This document shows, piece by piece, positions 37,217 to 46,204 of a stretch of DNA of 64,000 nt. The stretch's first letter is position 1; every line of letters starts with the position of its first letter. Made by a program: the position numbers and the translations under genes. The stretch is from Bacteroidales bacterium (GTDB taxonomy: Bacteria > Bacteroidota > Bacteroidia > Bacteroidales > WCHB1-69), in the NCBI GenBank assembly GCA_024400835.1, contig JAKSMC010000003.1, positions 55,269 to 119,268 on the forward strand, read 5' to 3'. The notes under the pieces are model-generated. The model searched no databases and was not told the DNA's origin. It was given only the letters and a program-made list of their open reading frames with translations.

Positions 37217-38917
37217 TTACATATCCACCGGACGACCTGCCGTATTGAACCAGAGAATGTCCTCTTCATTTGTCTTTTTGTTGACGATGAAGACTTTGTA
37301 GTAGCTCATCTTTTCGGCAATCTTCTTCACAGTGTAATATTCTGTAACCTTACTTGTTTTGTAAGTCTTCTTAATATATTCCTCAATAGTGGATGAAAGA
37401 TTTTCAACTTTGCCCATGACCATCGTTTCTACAATTTCACCGTAGCTGTTGAATACACAGATTTCCTTGCCACGCGTGCTAAAGTAGATAGCTTGGTAAT
37501 TCATATTGTCGTCTTCCTTCCATTCCACATTTGTGACTTTCGGGTATTTTAACTTGAAGGCAGCTTTGATGTTGTCAGGGACGTTATGTGAATCATCATT
37601 GTCGAGCGTCATGTTCATCTTCTCGTAATATTTGTCCAAAGCGTCGTCATCAGCAGAGGTTTTGCTGGAACTTTCACCAAGTTGGTAGTCAGGATCAATA
37701 GTACGTATCAGCTTACCGGTTTTGTCGAAAATGACCGTGGTCACCAATTTAGCTTTGTAATTAGCTTTCTCATAAAAGTCAACCATAGTCTTGTCCTGCT
37801 TGTCTGCACGCTGTTCTTTTACTGCGGATTTGATTTTGAATCCTTTGTAGTAATCGTTAAGGTGTTTGAGCATCGGACCGGTAACGGATTCCTCAGGAAG
37901 GACGGTGAGTGTTTTTTCCCAAACACCATTTTTGGTAATGTACACAGCTGTCTTCTTGCCGGTATTAAGGCATTTGGCCACATACATACTGTCAATCATA
38001 AACCAGTTGAGTTCCTCAGGATGCATAACCTTTTTAGCAAAAGACTTAGTTACGACCTCAGGTATAGTATTGGGTTTCAAAGCAATGTTGCCATGTTCGT
38101 CTTTAACGACAACTTCAGGTTTCTCTTTTTTAGGCTTTTCCGGTTTGGCTTCTTTCTTGTCTGCAGGTTCCTCGTGGTTGGCGACTTCCTTCTTATCTGA
38201 AGCTGGCTTTGCTGTTGTTGTGGGTTTTGTTGTCGTTGCTGGCTTACTGGTAGTTGCAGGTTTCGTGCTTGCCGTAGATTTGCTATCTGTAGCAGGTTTG
38301 CTTGTTGTAGCAGGCTTAGCTTCTGTTTTTGAAGAAGAAGTATTAGATTTTGCCGGTTCAGTGGCGGGTTTCTTATCCTCTTTTTGAGCAGCAGGTTTCG
38401 GGGCGGGCTTCTCAACCGGAGCTAACGGATCTTTGAAATCAGCTGGGTCATTTCTGCTAATCAAAGCATTGTTGCCAGAGGAAGCAAATGTCAAAATGGA
38501 CGGCTTGTAGCCGACACCGTCTGGTTTGACCTCGAGGTAATAGTGCGTCTTCTCCTCGTCTTTTTCTTCCAAAGCAGCCTCACTGACAATAAACTCAGGA
38601 TAGTTTTTCTTCACATATTCCATAATGGCTGACGGCAACTCGTTTTGAGGCACGGCGAATCGCGTATAGAGCCAGTTTCCAGATGCGGAAATATACACTT
38701 TTCCATTGCTGCCTTCGTCTTTGATAGTAGCCACATAATTGCTACCCTCTTTCATCCAACCTGTGACTTTCACGTATGGATATTGGAATTCCAGCGTCTG
38801 GGTGACATCTGCCGGCACGTCGGTAGTTTTGAGTTTTTGCGCGAACAGTTGGTTGCCTGATACTATAACTAATTGAACAGCAATAATAAAAGCGAAAAGT
38901 CGTCCTAAAATTTTCAT
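37217..38917 (-). CDS. secreted multi-module PepSY-like protein with low-complexity linker
   Basis: A 566-residue protein with a signal peptide (MKILGRLFAFIIAVQLVIVSG). Three PepSY-like/BLIP-like beta-alpha modules are visible: about 30-150 (TLEFQYPYVKVTGW), about 280-400 (VVTKSFAKKVMHPEELNWF) and about 450-566 (AAFKLKYPKVTNVEWKEDD). Modules 1 and 2 are joined by about 100 residues of Lys/Ala/Pro/Thr-rich low complexity (KPATTSKPATTTKPTT-like). Related Bacteroidota proteins are periplasmic and of unknown role, perhaps protease inhibitors. It precedes prmA by 23 nt and has its own promoter element. Confidence 0.78.
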   Translation of the reverse strand: MKILGRLFAFIIAVQLVIVSGNQLFAQKLKTTDVPADVTQTLEFQYPYVKVTGWMKEGSNYVATIKDEGSNGKVYISASGNWLYTRFAVPQNELPSAIMEYVKKNYPEFIVSEAALEEKDEEKTHYYLEVKPDGVGYKPSILTFASSGNNALISRNDPADFKDPLAPVEKPAPKPAAQKEDKKPATEPAKSNTSSSKTEAKPATTSKPATDSKSTASTKPATTSKPATTTKPTTTAKPASDKKEVANHEEPADKKEAKPEKPKKEKPEVVVKDEHGNIALKPNTIPEVVTKSFAKKVMHPEELNWFMIDSMYVAKCLNTGKKTAVYITKNGVWEKTLTVLPEESVTGPMLKHLNDYYKGFKIKSAVKEQRADKQDKTMVDFYEKANYKAKLVTTVIFDKTGKLIRTIDPDYQLGESSSKTSADDDALDKYYEKMNMTLDNDDSHNVPDNIKAAFKLKYPKVTNVEWKEDDNMNYQAIYFSTRGKEICVFNSYGEIVETMVMGKVENLSSTIEEYIKKTYKTSKVTEYYTVKKIAEKMSYYKVFIVNKKTNEEDILWFNTAGRPVDM

Positions 38918-38945
38918 AAGAATCCTATTTTATAAAATTGAGGGC

Positions 38946-38953
38946 CAAAAATA
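38946..38953 (-). promoter_or_regulatory. TAnnTTTG promoter element of the PepSY-like gene
   Basis: TATTTTTG followed by GCCCTC on the minus strand, 28 nt upstream of the ATG. It probably also serves prmA and the 1498-residue protein gene. Confidence 0.6.
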
Positions 38954-39047
38954 CAAAAAAAGATGAAACGAAAATTTTCCTGATTTTGTCCATGCATTAT
39001 TTTGAAAATTAAGCAAATAAAGCACCTCATTCAAATGGATAAAATTG

Positions 39048-39055
39048 TATATTTG
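39048..39055 (+). promoter_or_regulatory. TAnnTTTG promoter element of ogt
   Basis: TATATTTG followed by CGGCTC, 20 nt upstream of the ogt ATG; probably also drives mntP and coaX. Confidence 0.6.
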
Positions 39056-39075
39056 CGGCTCAAAATCATTTTGCT

Positions 39076-39687
39076 ATGGATGAGGCAAATAACACGATTA
39101 TTCACATCGAACAGATGAGCCGCGACGAGTTCTTGGGCAAGGTCAAAAAGCTCGTCATCTCATACAGCGTTGTCACCGTGCCTTTGGGACGCTTCCTTGT
39201 GGCATCCACATCGAAAGGCATCTGCTACTTGATGCCTGCAGCGATGAAATGGTCTCCCGTAGAGGTTCTGAAAGCCCATTTCCCAAAAGCCAGATTCCGT
39301 TGCCAGAAAGTTGGCATCCACAAATCGGCGGCACTGTTTCTCAAACAGCGTTTCGACAAAGTCAAGCAGATCGCACTGCATCTATATGGCACAGACTTCC
39401 AATTGTCTGTTTGGAAAGACCTTCTTGAGATTCCGATGGGCAAAGTGACGACCTATCTCAACATTGCGAAAAGGATCGGGCGCCCCCGCGCAGCCAGGCC
39501 CGTCGGGCAGGCGGTGGGCAGCAACCCCGTCATGTACATCATACCCTGCCACCGCGTAGTCTGCTCCAACGGCAAACTCGGTGGCTACCGCTGGGATATT
39601 TCCCGCAAAATCAAGTTTCTCAACAAAGAAGCCCAGATGACCTCCCGCAAAGAAGGACTTTCAAACTGGGAACCCACATTTTTCTAA
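39076..39687 (+). CDS. ogt: methylated-DNA--protein-cysteine methyltransferase
   Basis: A 203-residue suicide repair protein that takes the alkyl group from O6-alkylguanine. The acceptor Cys158 is in IIPCHRV, preceded by the helix-turn-helix region (VTTYLNIAKRIGRPRAARPVG) and followed by GKLGGYRWD. The N-terminal 90 residues are a diverged alpha/beta domain. The last 20 residues are an unconserved tail. It starts a compact plus-strand run with mntP (17 nt later) and coaX; no functional link is evident. Confidence 0.94.
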   Translation: MDEANNTIIHIEQMSRDEFLGKVKKLVISYSVVTVPLGRFLVASTSKGICYLMPAAMKWSPVEVLKAHFPKARFRCQKVGIHKSAALFLKQRFDKVKQIALHLYGTDFQLSVWKDLLEIPMGKVTTYLNIAKRIGRPRAARPVGQAVGSNPVMYIIPCHRVVCSNGKLGGYRWDISRKIKFLNKEAQMTSRKEGLSNWEPTFF

Positions 39688-39704
39688 ACGCTATTTTTTT
39701 TCTA

Positions 39705-40262
39705 ATGAACTATTTCGAACTCCTGCTCCTCTCCCTCAGCTTAGCCATGGACTGCTTTGCCGTAAGTTGTTCTTCGGGGGTGACCCAACCAAAACTAAAA
39801 CCAAAATATGTTCTCTTCTTTGCTTTCTGCTTCGGTTTCTTTCAAGCGATGATGCCCGTCATCGGCTGGTTTTGCGGAGAGGCCGTGGTTCACTACTTAA
39901 GCCGTTTCACCAATTGGATAGCATTCGCCATCTTAGCCTTCATCGGCGGCAAAATGATCTGGGAAGGCATCCGTAACGACGAAGGGGAGGACAAAACGGA
40001 CATGACGAAATTAGGAACGGTCATGCTGCTTTCCATCGCCACCAGCATCGATGCCTTAGCTGTCGGATTCGGTTTTTCCATGGTGAAAAACGTCAACATC
40101 TGGTGGGCCGTTTTCAACATCGGGATCGTCTCTTTCATAGTCTCTTTGTTCGGATTCTATTTGGCAAAAAAGATGAGCAAGCACATTCGCGCCAACATTG
40201 CAGAAATCATCGGCGGATGCGTTTTGGTCAGTATCGGTTTCAAAATACTCTTAGGATTCTAA
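39705..40262 (+). CDS. mntP: MntP manganese efflux pump
   Basis: A 185-residue inner-membrane protein with six helices arranged as two repeats of three. Each repeat holds a family motif with acidic membrane residues: LSLAMDCFAVS in helix 1 and IATSIDALAVGFGF in helix 4. FIGGKMIWEGIRND ends the first repeat. The pump exports Mn2+. No yybP-ykoY-type manganese riboswitch is recognisable upstream, where only 17 nt separate it from ogt. The coaX gene follows after 3 nt. Confidence 0.94.
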   Translation: MNYFELLLLSLSLAMDCFAVSCSSGVTQPKLKPKYVLFFAFCFGFFQAMMPVIGWFCGEAVVHYLSRFTNWIAFAILAFIGGKMIWEGIRNDEGEDKTDMTKLGTVMLLSIATSIDALAVGFGFSMVKNVNIWWAVFNIGIVSFIVSLFGFYLAKKMSKHIRANIAEIIGGCVLVSIGFKILLGF

Positions 40263-40265
40263 ATT

Positions 40266-40994
40266 ATGTATCTCGTCATTGACATAGGAAACACCAATCA
40301 GAAGGCCGCATTGTTCGACGTGGCAGGCCGACTATCACAAATAGTGCTGAAAGAGCAACTCAACATAGAGGACCTGGCTCCTTGGATGGCAAACCACGAC
40401 ATTCGCGCAGCCATCATCTCATCGGTAGGCCGCGAGAATCCGGAATTCAGCCGCTGGCTGTCGGAGCAAGTGCCGACGATTGTCTTTTCAAGTGCACTGA
40501 AACTGCCTGTCGGCATACGCTACGCGACTCCCGAAACGTTGGGCACTGACCGCATAGCCAACGCAGTGGGTGCCAACCATCTTTTCCCCAACGAGAACGT
40601 GCTCTCCATCCAGGTGGGCAGCTGCCTCGTCACTGATTTAGTAACGGCCGACAATCAATATATCGGAGGCACTATCGCCCCAGGCCTGCGCATGCGTTTC
40701 CGCGCATTGGAACACTTCACCGCAAAACTTCCCCTGATAGAACCAAAACCTGTTGATTTTCTGGCGGGAAATTCCACCGAACAATCTATTCTATCAGGCG
40801 TTATCAACGGGATGGCCAGCGAAATCGACGGCTTGATCTCCCGCTATGCAGCACAATATTCCAACCTCAAAGTCGTTATGACGGGCGGTGACGCGCAACG
40901 GCTTGAAGGTTTGCTAAAAAATAGTATATTTGCCGCCCCAAATTTAGTACTATCGGGTTTATATAAAATATTACAATTCAATGCTGCAGAATAA
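40266..40994 (+). CDS. coaX: type III pantothenate kinase
   Basis: A 242-residue CoaX enzyme (ASKHA fold), phosphorylating pantothenate in the first step of CoA synthesis. The N-terminal phosphate loop is VIDIGNTNQKAALF, followed by the TLGTDRIANAVGA motif and TIAPGLRMRFRAL, the latter shaping the pantothenate site. It overlaps the next gene by 14 nt. A TATATTTG element inside its last codons (40925-40932) may provide an internal promoter for the downstream genes. Confidence 0.95.
   Translation: MYLVIDIGNTNQKAALFDVAGRLSQIVLKEQLNIEDLAPWMANHDIRAAIISSVGRENPEFSRWLSEQVPTIVFSSALKLPVGIRYATPETLGTDRIANAVGANHLFPNENVLSIQVGSCLVTDLVTADNQYIGGTIAPGLRMRFRALEHFTAKLPLIEPKPVDFLAGNSTEQSILSGVINGMASEIDGLISRYAAQYSNLKVVMTGGDAQRLEGLLKNSIFAAPNLVLSGLYKILQFNAAE
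40925..40932 (+). promoter_or_regulatory. possible internal TAnnTTTG promoter within coaX
   Basis: TATATTTG followed by CCGCCCC, 49 nt before the outer membrane protein start. It lies in coding sequence, so codon constraints could explain it, but the following GC-rich bases match those after other promoters here. Confidence 0.4.
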
Positions 40995-42261
40995 ACACAA
41001 CCTAATCTTGATCTTGCTTTCGGTCATCCTGCTTTGCCAGATTTCCAAAGCACAGAACGATATTAGCATCCCCTATTCCAGCTTGGGTGTCGGCATTGTC
41101 AACAAGGCCTCCAACGGCATCTTGAACGGCATGGGCGGAACCTCCTATGCAATGCAGAACCCTTACTATATCAATTTCCGGAACCCAGCATCCTACGCCA
41201 GTTTTGACTCCCTGTCATTCGTGGCCGATGCCGCAGCCTCTATTTATTCTTCCAATCTGCAGTCAAACGATATCAGACAGAAGAACACCTATGCCCGCCC
41301 GGACTACATCGCCATAGGCCTGCCTGTGACCCGTCACTGGCGTACCTCCGTTGGCGTTGTCCCGTTCAGCACCGTAGGTTACAGCGTCACTAACAAGAAA
41401 TCCTTTGAGGACATTGGCGACGTCACCTACAACTACTCCGGCAACGGTGGCATCCACCAACTCTATTGGGGCAATGCCTTCCGCATCTGCAAAGGCCTCT
41501 CCATCGGACTGAACGCATCCTACATGTTTGGTTCCCTGTACAATTACAGCAACACCGAATTCGAAGGCAGCCATTTCTACAACACCCATATCGACGATTC
41601 CTATTTCTTAGACGGCATCTACCTCACAGGCGGTCTTCAATACTTCTTCAATATCAAGACAAACCACCGTATCGGCATCGGTGCCGTATATAGCAACACC
41701 GCCTACATCTGGGCCAAGGAAAAGTTGCTCGTCAACTATTACGAAGGTACATACAACACGTACACCACCTACGACACGGCATACTACGACAATGCCACAC
41801 ACGGCAATGTCCATATCCCGCAATCCGTCGGTGCCGGTTTGAGCTATACCTACAAAGACAAACTCACGATTGCCGCAGACGTCACCTGGCAGAATTGGAA
41901 CAAATACAACTTCATGGGCCACGGCGACTCCCTGACAGATGCTATTTCCGCATCTCTCGGCGCACAATTCATACCCGATCCTCTGTCTCCAAAATTCTTC
42001 AAGAGAATGGCATTCCGCATCGGAGCCAAATATTCTACAGGAGATTTTATCATCCTCAATAAACCTATCAGTGAATTCGGAGTCAGTCTCGGCGTTGGCA
42101 TTCCGCTAACCACATTCAATACACATTCTAACATTAACATCCTGTTCGAATATGGAAAACTTGGAACCTTAGCAGACGACCTGATAAAACAGAACTACTT
42201 CCGGTTCACCCTCAATTTCACATTGCAGGAAAAGTGGTACCAAAGAATGAAATTAGATTAA
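40981..42261 (+). CDS. outer membrane beta-barrel protein (FadL/OmpP1-like)
   Basis: A 426-residue secreted protein with a signal peptide (LILILLSVILLCQISKAQ). Mature sequence features GVGIVNKASNGILNGMGG near the N-terminus, NFRNPASYAS, then many amphipathic strands rich in Tyr and Gly, as in FadL-type hydrophobic-solute barrels. It ends with FRFTLNFTLQEKW, a barrel-closing strand. It sits between coaX and a TPR gene, with lptC behind, an arrangement that suggests an envelope role. No ligand is inferable. Confidence 0.75.
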   Translation: MLQNKHNLILILLSVILLCQISKAQNDISIPYSSLGVGIVNKASNGILNGMGGTSYAMQNPYYINFRNPASYASFDSLSFVADAAASIYSSNLQSNDIRQKNTYARPDYIAIGLPVTRHWRTSVGVVPFSTVGYSVTNKKSFEDIGDVTYNYSGNGGIHQLYWGNAFRICKGLSIGLNASYMFGSLYNYSNTEFEGSHFYNTHIDDSYFLDGIYLTGGLQYFFNIKTNHRIGIGAVYSNTAYIWAKEKLLVNYYEGTYNTYTTYDTAYYDNATHGNVHIPQSVGAGLSYTYKDKLTIAADVTWQNWNKYNFMGHGDSLTDAISASLGAQFIPDPLSPKFFKRMAFRIGAKYSTGDFIILNKPISEFGVSLGVGIPLTTFNTHSNINILFEYGKLGTLADDLIKQNYFRFTLNFTLQEKWYQRMKLD

Positions 42262-42287
42262 AATAACAATTCAAATAATACAGAAAG

Positions 42288-43739
42288 ATGAAAAAATTAA
42301 TCGTTGCATCATTACTGCTTGTGTTCAGCAGTTCCCTTTTTGCTCAATGCCCTTACAGATACGGCGCAACAGAAGACGATTCTCTGAAATGTCTCGAGCA
42401 AATGACCAACTTCCAAATGTTTTATAAGGCCAAGAACTACAAAGATTCTTATGAAGCATGGCAGTACATCGTCAATCAATGTCCTTGCGCATGGGACGGT
42501 GTTTACACCAATGCTCAGACCATGTTCCAAAATCTTATTAAGGCCGAAACAGACTCTGCGAAAAGAGAACACTACATTGACACTTTGCTCTACTCATACG
42601 ATGTACGCAACACTTATTTCCCAGAAAAATTCAGCAAAGGCTACTGCCTTGGATTCAAGGCTTACAACATTCTTCAATATCGCGGAAAGAAGATGAGCAC
42701 CGTGGAAGAATATACTGCCTTACTGGATATGTTCACAGAATCCGTTGAAATGGAAAAGGAAAAAACGCAACCCGCCATTTGGGATAAGTACTTCCAACTG
42801 GCCGAAGTTATGACAAAGGCTACAAAAGACACCACCTACGTGATTGAAGCCTACGGTCGTGCTACCGACTATCTGGATGTTTCCATCAACAACGCATTGG
42901 TACAATACGAAAAACAAGTTGACAACTTGGACACACTCACTGCTCAACTGAACGCCGGTCAAATTGACCGTATGAGCTATGACAAACAAACCAAATCCAT
43001 GATCAGCGACACAGCCCGTCAGATGAAATTGGTTGTCAACTACCGTAAAACACTTGCCAAGATTGAAAAGTCTGTAACACCGTACGCTTCCTGCGAAGTT
43101 TTGGAAGAAGTCTATTCCAAGAAACTTGAAACCAGCAAGGACGACATCTCCGCCATCAACAAGATGGTCATGACTATGGCAAAAGGCGGCTGCCTCTCCA
43201 GCCCCATTTTCAAAGAAGCTTTGGAAATCCTGCACAATGCTAATCCTAACCGTACTTCCGCATACTGGATGGGCAACCTCTCTTTCAAAGCCTACGCAAA
43301 GGCTCACGAAAGTTCCGAACTGGATGCTGCCATCAGCTACTTCCAAGAAGCTATCCGTTTGAGCGAGACAAACGAACAAAAAGCTGACGCCAACTATATG
43401 CTTGCGCTGATGTATCAGACCAAACGTTCCTACTCCGAATCCCGCTCCGCAGCTTACGCAGCTCTGAAATATCAACCGAACATGGGTAAGGCCTACATCT
43501 TGATTGGAGACCTTTACGCAAGCGGTTGCAACGACGAAATCCCATTGTCTTACGCTTGGGCTGCTGCTGACAAATATGCTAAGGCTGCTGCTGTGGATCC
43601 CAGCTGCGCAAACACTGCCAACGAACACCGCGCAAAACTGAGATACCCGAGCAAAGACGAACTCTTCAAACGTGGTCTCAGTTCCGGTTCTTCCTACCAC
43701 GTAGGCGGCTGGATCCAAGAAAATACGACTGTAAGATAA
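42288..43739 (+). CDS. secreted tetratricopeptide-repeat protein
   Basis: A 483-residue protein with a signal peptide (KKLIVASLLLVFSSSLFAQ) and a Cys-rich start (CPYRYG...CLEQM). The body is helical: TPR-like units appear at about 35-75 and clearly at about 325-425 (ELDAAISYFQEAIRLSE, ADANYMLALMYQTKRSYSESRSAAYAALK). A middle coiled region (190-260) separates them. It probably scaffolds other envelope proteins. It lies 26 nt after the barrel gene and 16 nt before lptC. Confidence 0.8.
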   Translation: MKKLIVASLLLVFSSSLFAQCPYRYGATEDDSLKCLEQMTNFQMFYKAKNYKDSYEAWQYIVNQCPCAWDGVYTNAQTMFQNLIKAETDSAKREHYIDTLLYSYDVRNTYFPEKFSKGYCLGFKAYNILQYRGKKMSTVEEYTALLDMFTESVEMEKEKTQPAIWDKYFQLAEVMTKATKDTTYVIEAYGRATDYLDVSINNALVQYEKQVDNLDTLTAQLNAGQIDRMSYDKQTKSMISDTARQMKLVVNYRKTLAKIEKSVTPYASCEVLEEVYSKKLETSKDDISAINKMVMTMAKGGCLSSPIFKEALEILHNANPNRTSAYWMGNLSFKAYAKAHESSELDAAISYFQEAIRLSETNEQKADANYMLALMYQTKRSYSESRSAAYAALKYQPNMGKAYILIGDLYASGCNDEIPLSYAWAAADKYAKAAAVDPSCANTANEHRAKLRYPSKDELFKRGLSSGSSYHVGGWIQENTTVR

Positions 43740-43755
43740 TCACAACGAAGTGACA

Positions 43756-44322
43756 ATGCTTCCGACTGATATCCGTCATATAGCAAAAAACATCATAATG
43801 GCCTTGGGCCTTATGATGTTTTTTATTGCTTGTTCTGACAAGCATAAGGAATCCGTATTGTTTAATTACAACGGAAAATACCCTGACGAATCTGCCGAAA
43901 ACATGAAACTTACCATGAGCGATTCGGGAAAGCTCAGCTTCATCATTGAAACACCGCTCATGAACCGCTACTATGCCAATCCATCCTACACCGACTGCCC
44001 CAAAGGCATCAAAGTGACCTCCTTCAATGAATTCGGACAAAAGCAAGCCGTGCTTTCCGCTGACTACGCTATAGAATCCAACAATTCGACTTACAAGGCT
44101 TCCAAAAACGTCCTCATTGTTGACGTCATCAAAGGAGACACCCTGCAAACAGAAGAGATAGTGTGGAACCAGGCCACCCGGACGGTTTCCTCCAACACCC
44201 TGGTGAAACAGTCCAAAGCCGACGGCTCCGTAAATTACGGAGATGGATTTACAGCTGACGATAGATTTACAAAATACACCATCATACACCCCCGAGGGGT
44301 AATGACAGGTTTTGAATTTTAA
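43756..44322 (+). CDS. lptC: LPS export lipoprotein LptC
   Basis: A 188-residue LptC-like protein. ATG at 43756 yields a signal with lipobox FIAC (Cys at residue 26); a GTG 6 nt upstream is the alternative. The mature part has the LptC beta-jellyroll pattern: GVKVTSFNEFGQKQAVLSAD-like strands (here KVTSFNEFGQKQAVLSADYA), then NVLIVDVIKGDTLQTEEIVWNQ, the conserved tail of the fold. LptC takes LPS from LptF/G toward the outer membrane. Codons 11-23 form a terminator-like hairpin (43785-43824). Its TAA abuts the stop of the opposite gene with no intervening base. Confidence 0.82.
   Translation: MLPTDIRHIAKNIIMALGLMMFFIACSDKHKESVLFNYNGKYPDESAENMKLTMSDSGKLSFIIETPLMNRYYANPSYTDCPKGIKVTSFNEFGQKQAVLSADYAIESNNSTYKASKNVLIVDVIKGDTLQTEEIVWNQATRTVSSNTLVKQSKADGSVNYGDGFTADDRFTKYTIIHPRGVMTGFEF
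43785..43824 (+). promoter_or_regulatory. terminator-like hairpin inside the lptC signal-peptide codons
   Basis: Arms 43785-43798 (AAAAAACATCATAA) and 43811-43824 form a perfect 14-bp stem, continued by GGCC/GGCC after one unpaired base, with a TTG loop and six T at the 3' side. It lies 46 nt after the TPR gene stop and 30 nt into lptC, so it may be a terminator that active translation of lptC suppresses. Confidence 0.6.
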
Positions 44323-44928
44323 CTACAAAGTCGCCACAGTAACACTGCTGGCGACTTTTTTTAAAGCCTCCACCACCCTATCAGCTTCGCGCTGGCGAAT
44401 ACTGAAACGAATCGTGCAATTCAAATCACTCTGCTGACTGACAATCGTCACATTAGGGTCCTTCATCAATTGCATAACGGCATTCATCTGCAAATATTCG
44501 AAAACCACATCGTAGGTTTCATCAATAGTTTTCTCAATAATGGTAGCAGCATCCAAAGCCTCCCGGGCGGCAATCTTATAGGCATTCTGCAAACCGCTAA
44601 CGCCAAGTTTTATACCTCCGAAATAACGGACCACAATGACCAAAGTGTTGGTCAAGTCCTTAGATAACAACTGACCGTGAATAGGCCTGCCCGCCGTTCC
44701 AGAAGGCTCACCGTTGTCATTGGCACGGTACGCATCCTTGCGTGGACCAATGATGTACGCATAGCAATGATGACGGGCATCATTGTGTTTCTTCTGTATC
44801 TCAGTCAAATGCTTCTTCACTTGTTCCTCAGATTGCACAGGGAAAGCATAAGCCAAAAACTTGCTTCGTTTTTCGCTGTAACTACCCGTTGAAGGCGCCG
44901 CTATGGTTTTGTAGGTGTCCTCAAACAT
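44323..44928 (-). CDS. YigZ/IMPACT family protein
   Basis: A 201-residue IMPACT-family protein. The N-terminal UPF0029 domain shows SKFLAYAFPVQSEEQV, DARHHCYAYIIG, NDNGEPSGTAGRPI and VIVVRYFGGIKLGVSGL, all diagnostic; the C-terminal half is a ferredoxin-like DUF1949 domain. Eukaryotic IMPACT regulates Gcn2; the bacterial role is not settled. It is convergent with lptC with zero spacing, and its last codons also encode the lptC terminator hairpin (44327-44362). Confidence 0.92.
   Translation of the reverse strand: MFEDTYKTIAAPSTGSYSEKRSKFLAYAFPVQSEEQVKKHLTEIQKKHNDARHHCYAYIIGPRKDAYRANDNGEPSGTAGRPIHGQLLSKDLTNTLVIVVRYFGGIKLGVSGLQNAYKIAAREALDAATIIEKTIDETYDVVFEYLQMNAVMQLMKDPNVTIVSQQSDLNCTIRFSIRQREADRVVEALKKVASSVTVATL
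44327..44362 (+). terminator. lptC terminator embedded in the opposite gene
   Basis: AAAGTCGCCA pairs with TGGCGACTTT around a small inner CAG/CTG helix, followed by seven T on the plus strand. It lies entirely within the 3' coding end of the IMPACT gene. Confidence 0.85.
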
Positions 44929-44971
44929 ACATTTATATTATATAGTGCAATCGCTGAAGCAAAGAAACTTT

Positions 44972-46054
44972 TTACTCTGCTCGTTTAAGGAAATAGGAAA
45001 GAGGCTGGTTCTGACGATCAAAATGATAATACTGGCACTGAACCAGATTACTCTTATTGCCATTTAACACAGCATAGAACTTATCGCGGTTGTACGGCGC
45101 ATCTTCGTCGTTGGCGGCATTGCCCAAAATAGCATCAAGATACATAGCGTCAGGCGTGAGCTTACGATACATATCCAATTTTGTCTCTTTGCCGTCAATA
45201 TCAACCAATGTGATGGTTTTGAAACGATTGAATCTGAAAATAGAATCACGCTCTTGGGAAGAAAGTCCCGTAATGAATGTTTCATAGTTCTTATCCCGAT
45301 ATTCGGAAAGCATATCCAGTAATTTCACCGTGTCATAATCCATAATCTGCTGGTTCTGGGCATCGAAAAGATTGAAAAAGCGGGAACCGACTTTTTCAAC
45401 ACGGAAAGACTCCTGGGGATTCTCATAATCTTTTACTTCCAAAGATTTGATACGAGTGATCTTCGTTGTGAAAAGGTCACAATTGTACCAATCGGTTTCC
45501 TTGAAAGAGTAAAAAGGAGTCAAGAATCCACGGAAACCCGGAATATAAACGATACAGGGCTCTTCAAAGCCTTCCAAGATGGCGAAGTTTGCGACATTAT
45601 CCATTGTAGAGGGCCCCATATAGTAGGTTTTCACATTACGTTCCTTTGTGAAAAATTTCATACCGAAAATAGTGAATTTCGGAGCAGTTTGGTAAATTTC
45701 AACCTTGACAGCATTCACAGACATCATCTTGTTGATGTTTGACTGAGCGGTTTTAGCCACCGTCTGCTGAAGCGTGACATTGCAGATTGTAGATAGCAAT
45801 TCGTCCACTTTGCTCGGCATGGCCTGGATAGTATCTTGAACATACCAAACACCGTCTTTGCGAGAAAGCAGAACATGCTCGCCATTCATATCGGCAATGA
45901 AGACCTTTGTGATAGAAGCGGTATCCTTGACCGCAAAAATATCCGATTTGGGAGAACGATTTGAACGGATGACTCCTGCTTTGAAAAGTATCAAAACTGC
46001 GCAGATAACCAGAAGTACTGCTATACCAATGAGGTAAATACGATTCTTTTTCAT
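44972..46054 (-). CDS. DUF4340 domain protein
   Basis: A 360-residue protein with one N-terminal membrane helix (IYLIGIAVLLVICAVLILF) and a DUF4340-type periplasmic part. Typical features are SDIFAVKDTASITKVFIAD near the start, LLSRKDGVWYVQD, then MGPSTMDNVANFAILEG and FRGFLTPFYSFKETDWYN, which form the repeated beta-domain of this family. In other bacteria DUF4340 proteins sit beside gliding-related ABC genes (gldG); here no such gene is adjacent. Function unknown. Confidence 0.82.
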   Translation of the reverse strand: MKKNRIYLIGIAVLLVICAVLILFKAGVIRSNRSPKSDIFAVKDTASITKVFIADMNGEHVLLSRKDGVWYVQDTIQAMPSKVDELLSTICNVTLQQTVAKTAQSNINKMMSVNAVKVEIYQTAPKFTIFGMKFFTKERNVKTYYMGPSTMDNVANFAILEGFEEPCIVYIPGFRGFLTPFYSFKETDWYNCDLFTTKITRIKSLEVKDYENPQESFRVEKVGSRFFNLFDAQNQQIMDYDTVKLLDMLSEYRDKNYETFITGLSSQERDSIFRFNRFKTITLVDIDGKETKLDMYRKLTPDAMYLDAILGNAANDEDAPYNRDKFYAVLNGNKSNLVQCQYYHFDRQNQPLSYFLKRAE

Positions 46055-46112
46055 TTTAACTATATGATAATAAAATAGTTGTATATATCTGTATTGATTT
46101 TTATAAAGTGGG

Positions 46113-46120
46113 CAAAAATA
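46113..46120 (-). promoter_or_regulatory. TAnnTTTG promoter element of the DUF4340 gene
   Basis: TATTTTTG on the minus strand followed by CCCAC, 58 nt upstream of the ATG. No equally good element was found for the divergent tolC-like gene. Confidence 0.55.
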
Positions 46121-46204
46121 CGAAAAAGTACATTAATATTATTTTTTATTAATTTTAAACCTAATTGAAAAAGACCTTGTCTAAAATTGGTTAATTTTTC
46201 CCCT

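Noticed and set aside
38170..38400. Simple repeats on the nucleotide level
   Set aside because: They encode the Lys/Ala/Pro/Thr linker of the PepSY-like protein in frame and have no separate role that can be shown.
39688..39704. Manganese riboswitch before mntP
   Set aside because: Only 17 nt separate ogt and mntP, too short for a yybP-ykoY element.
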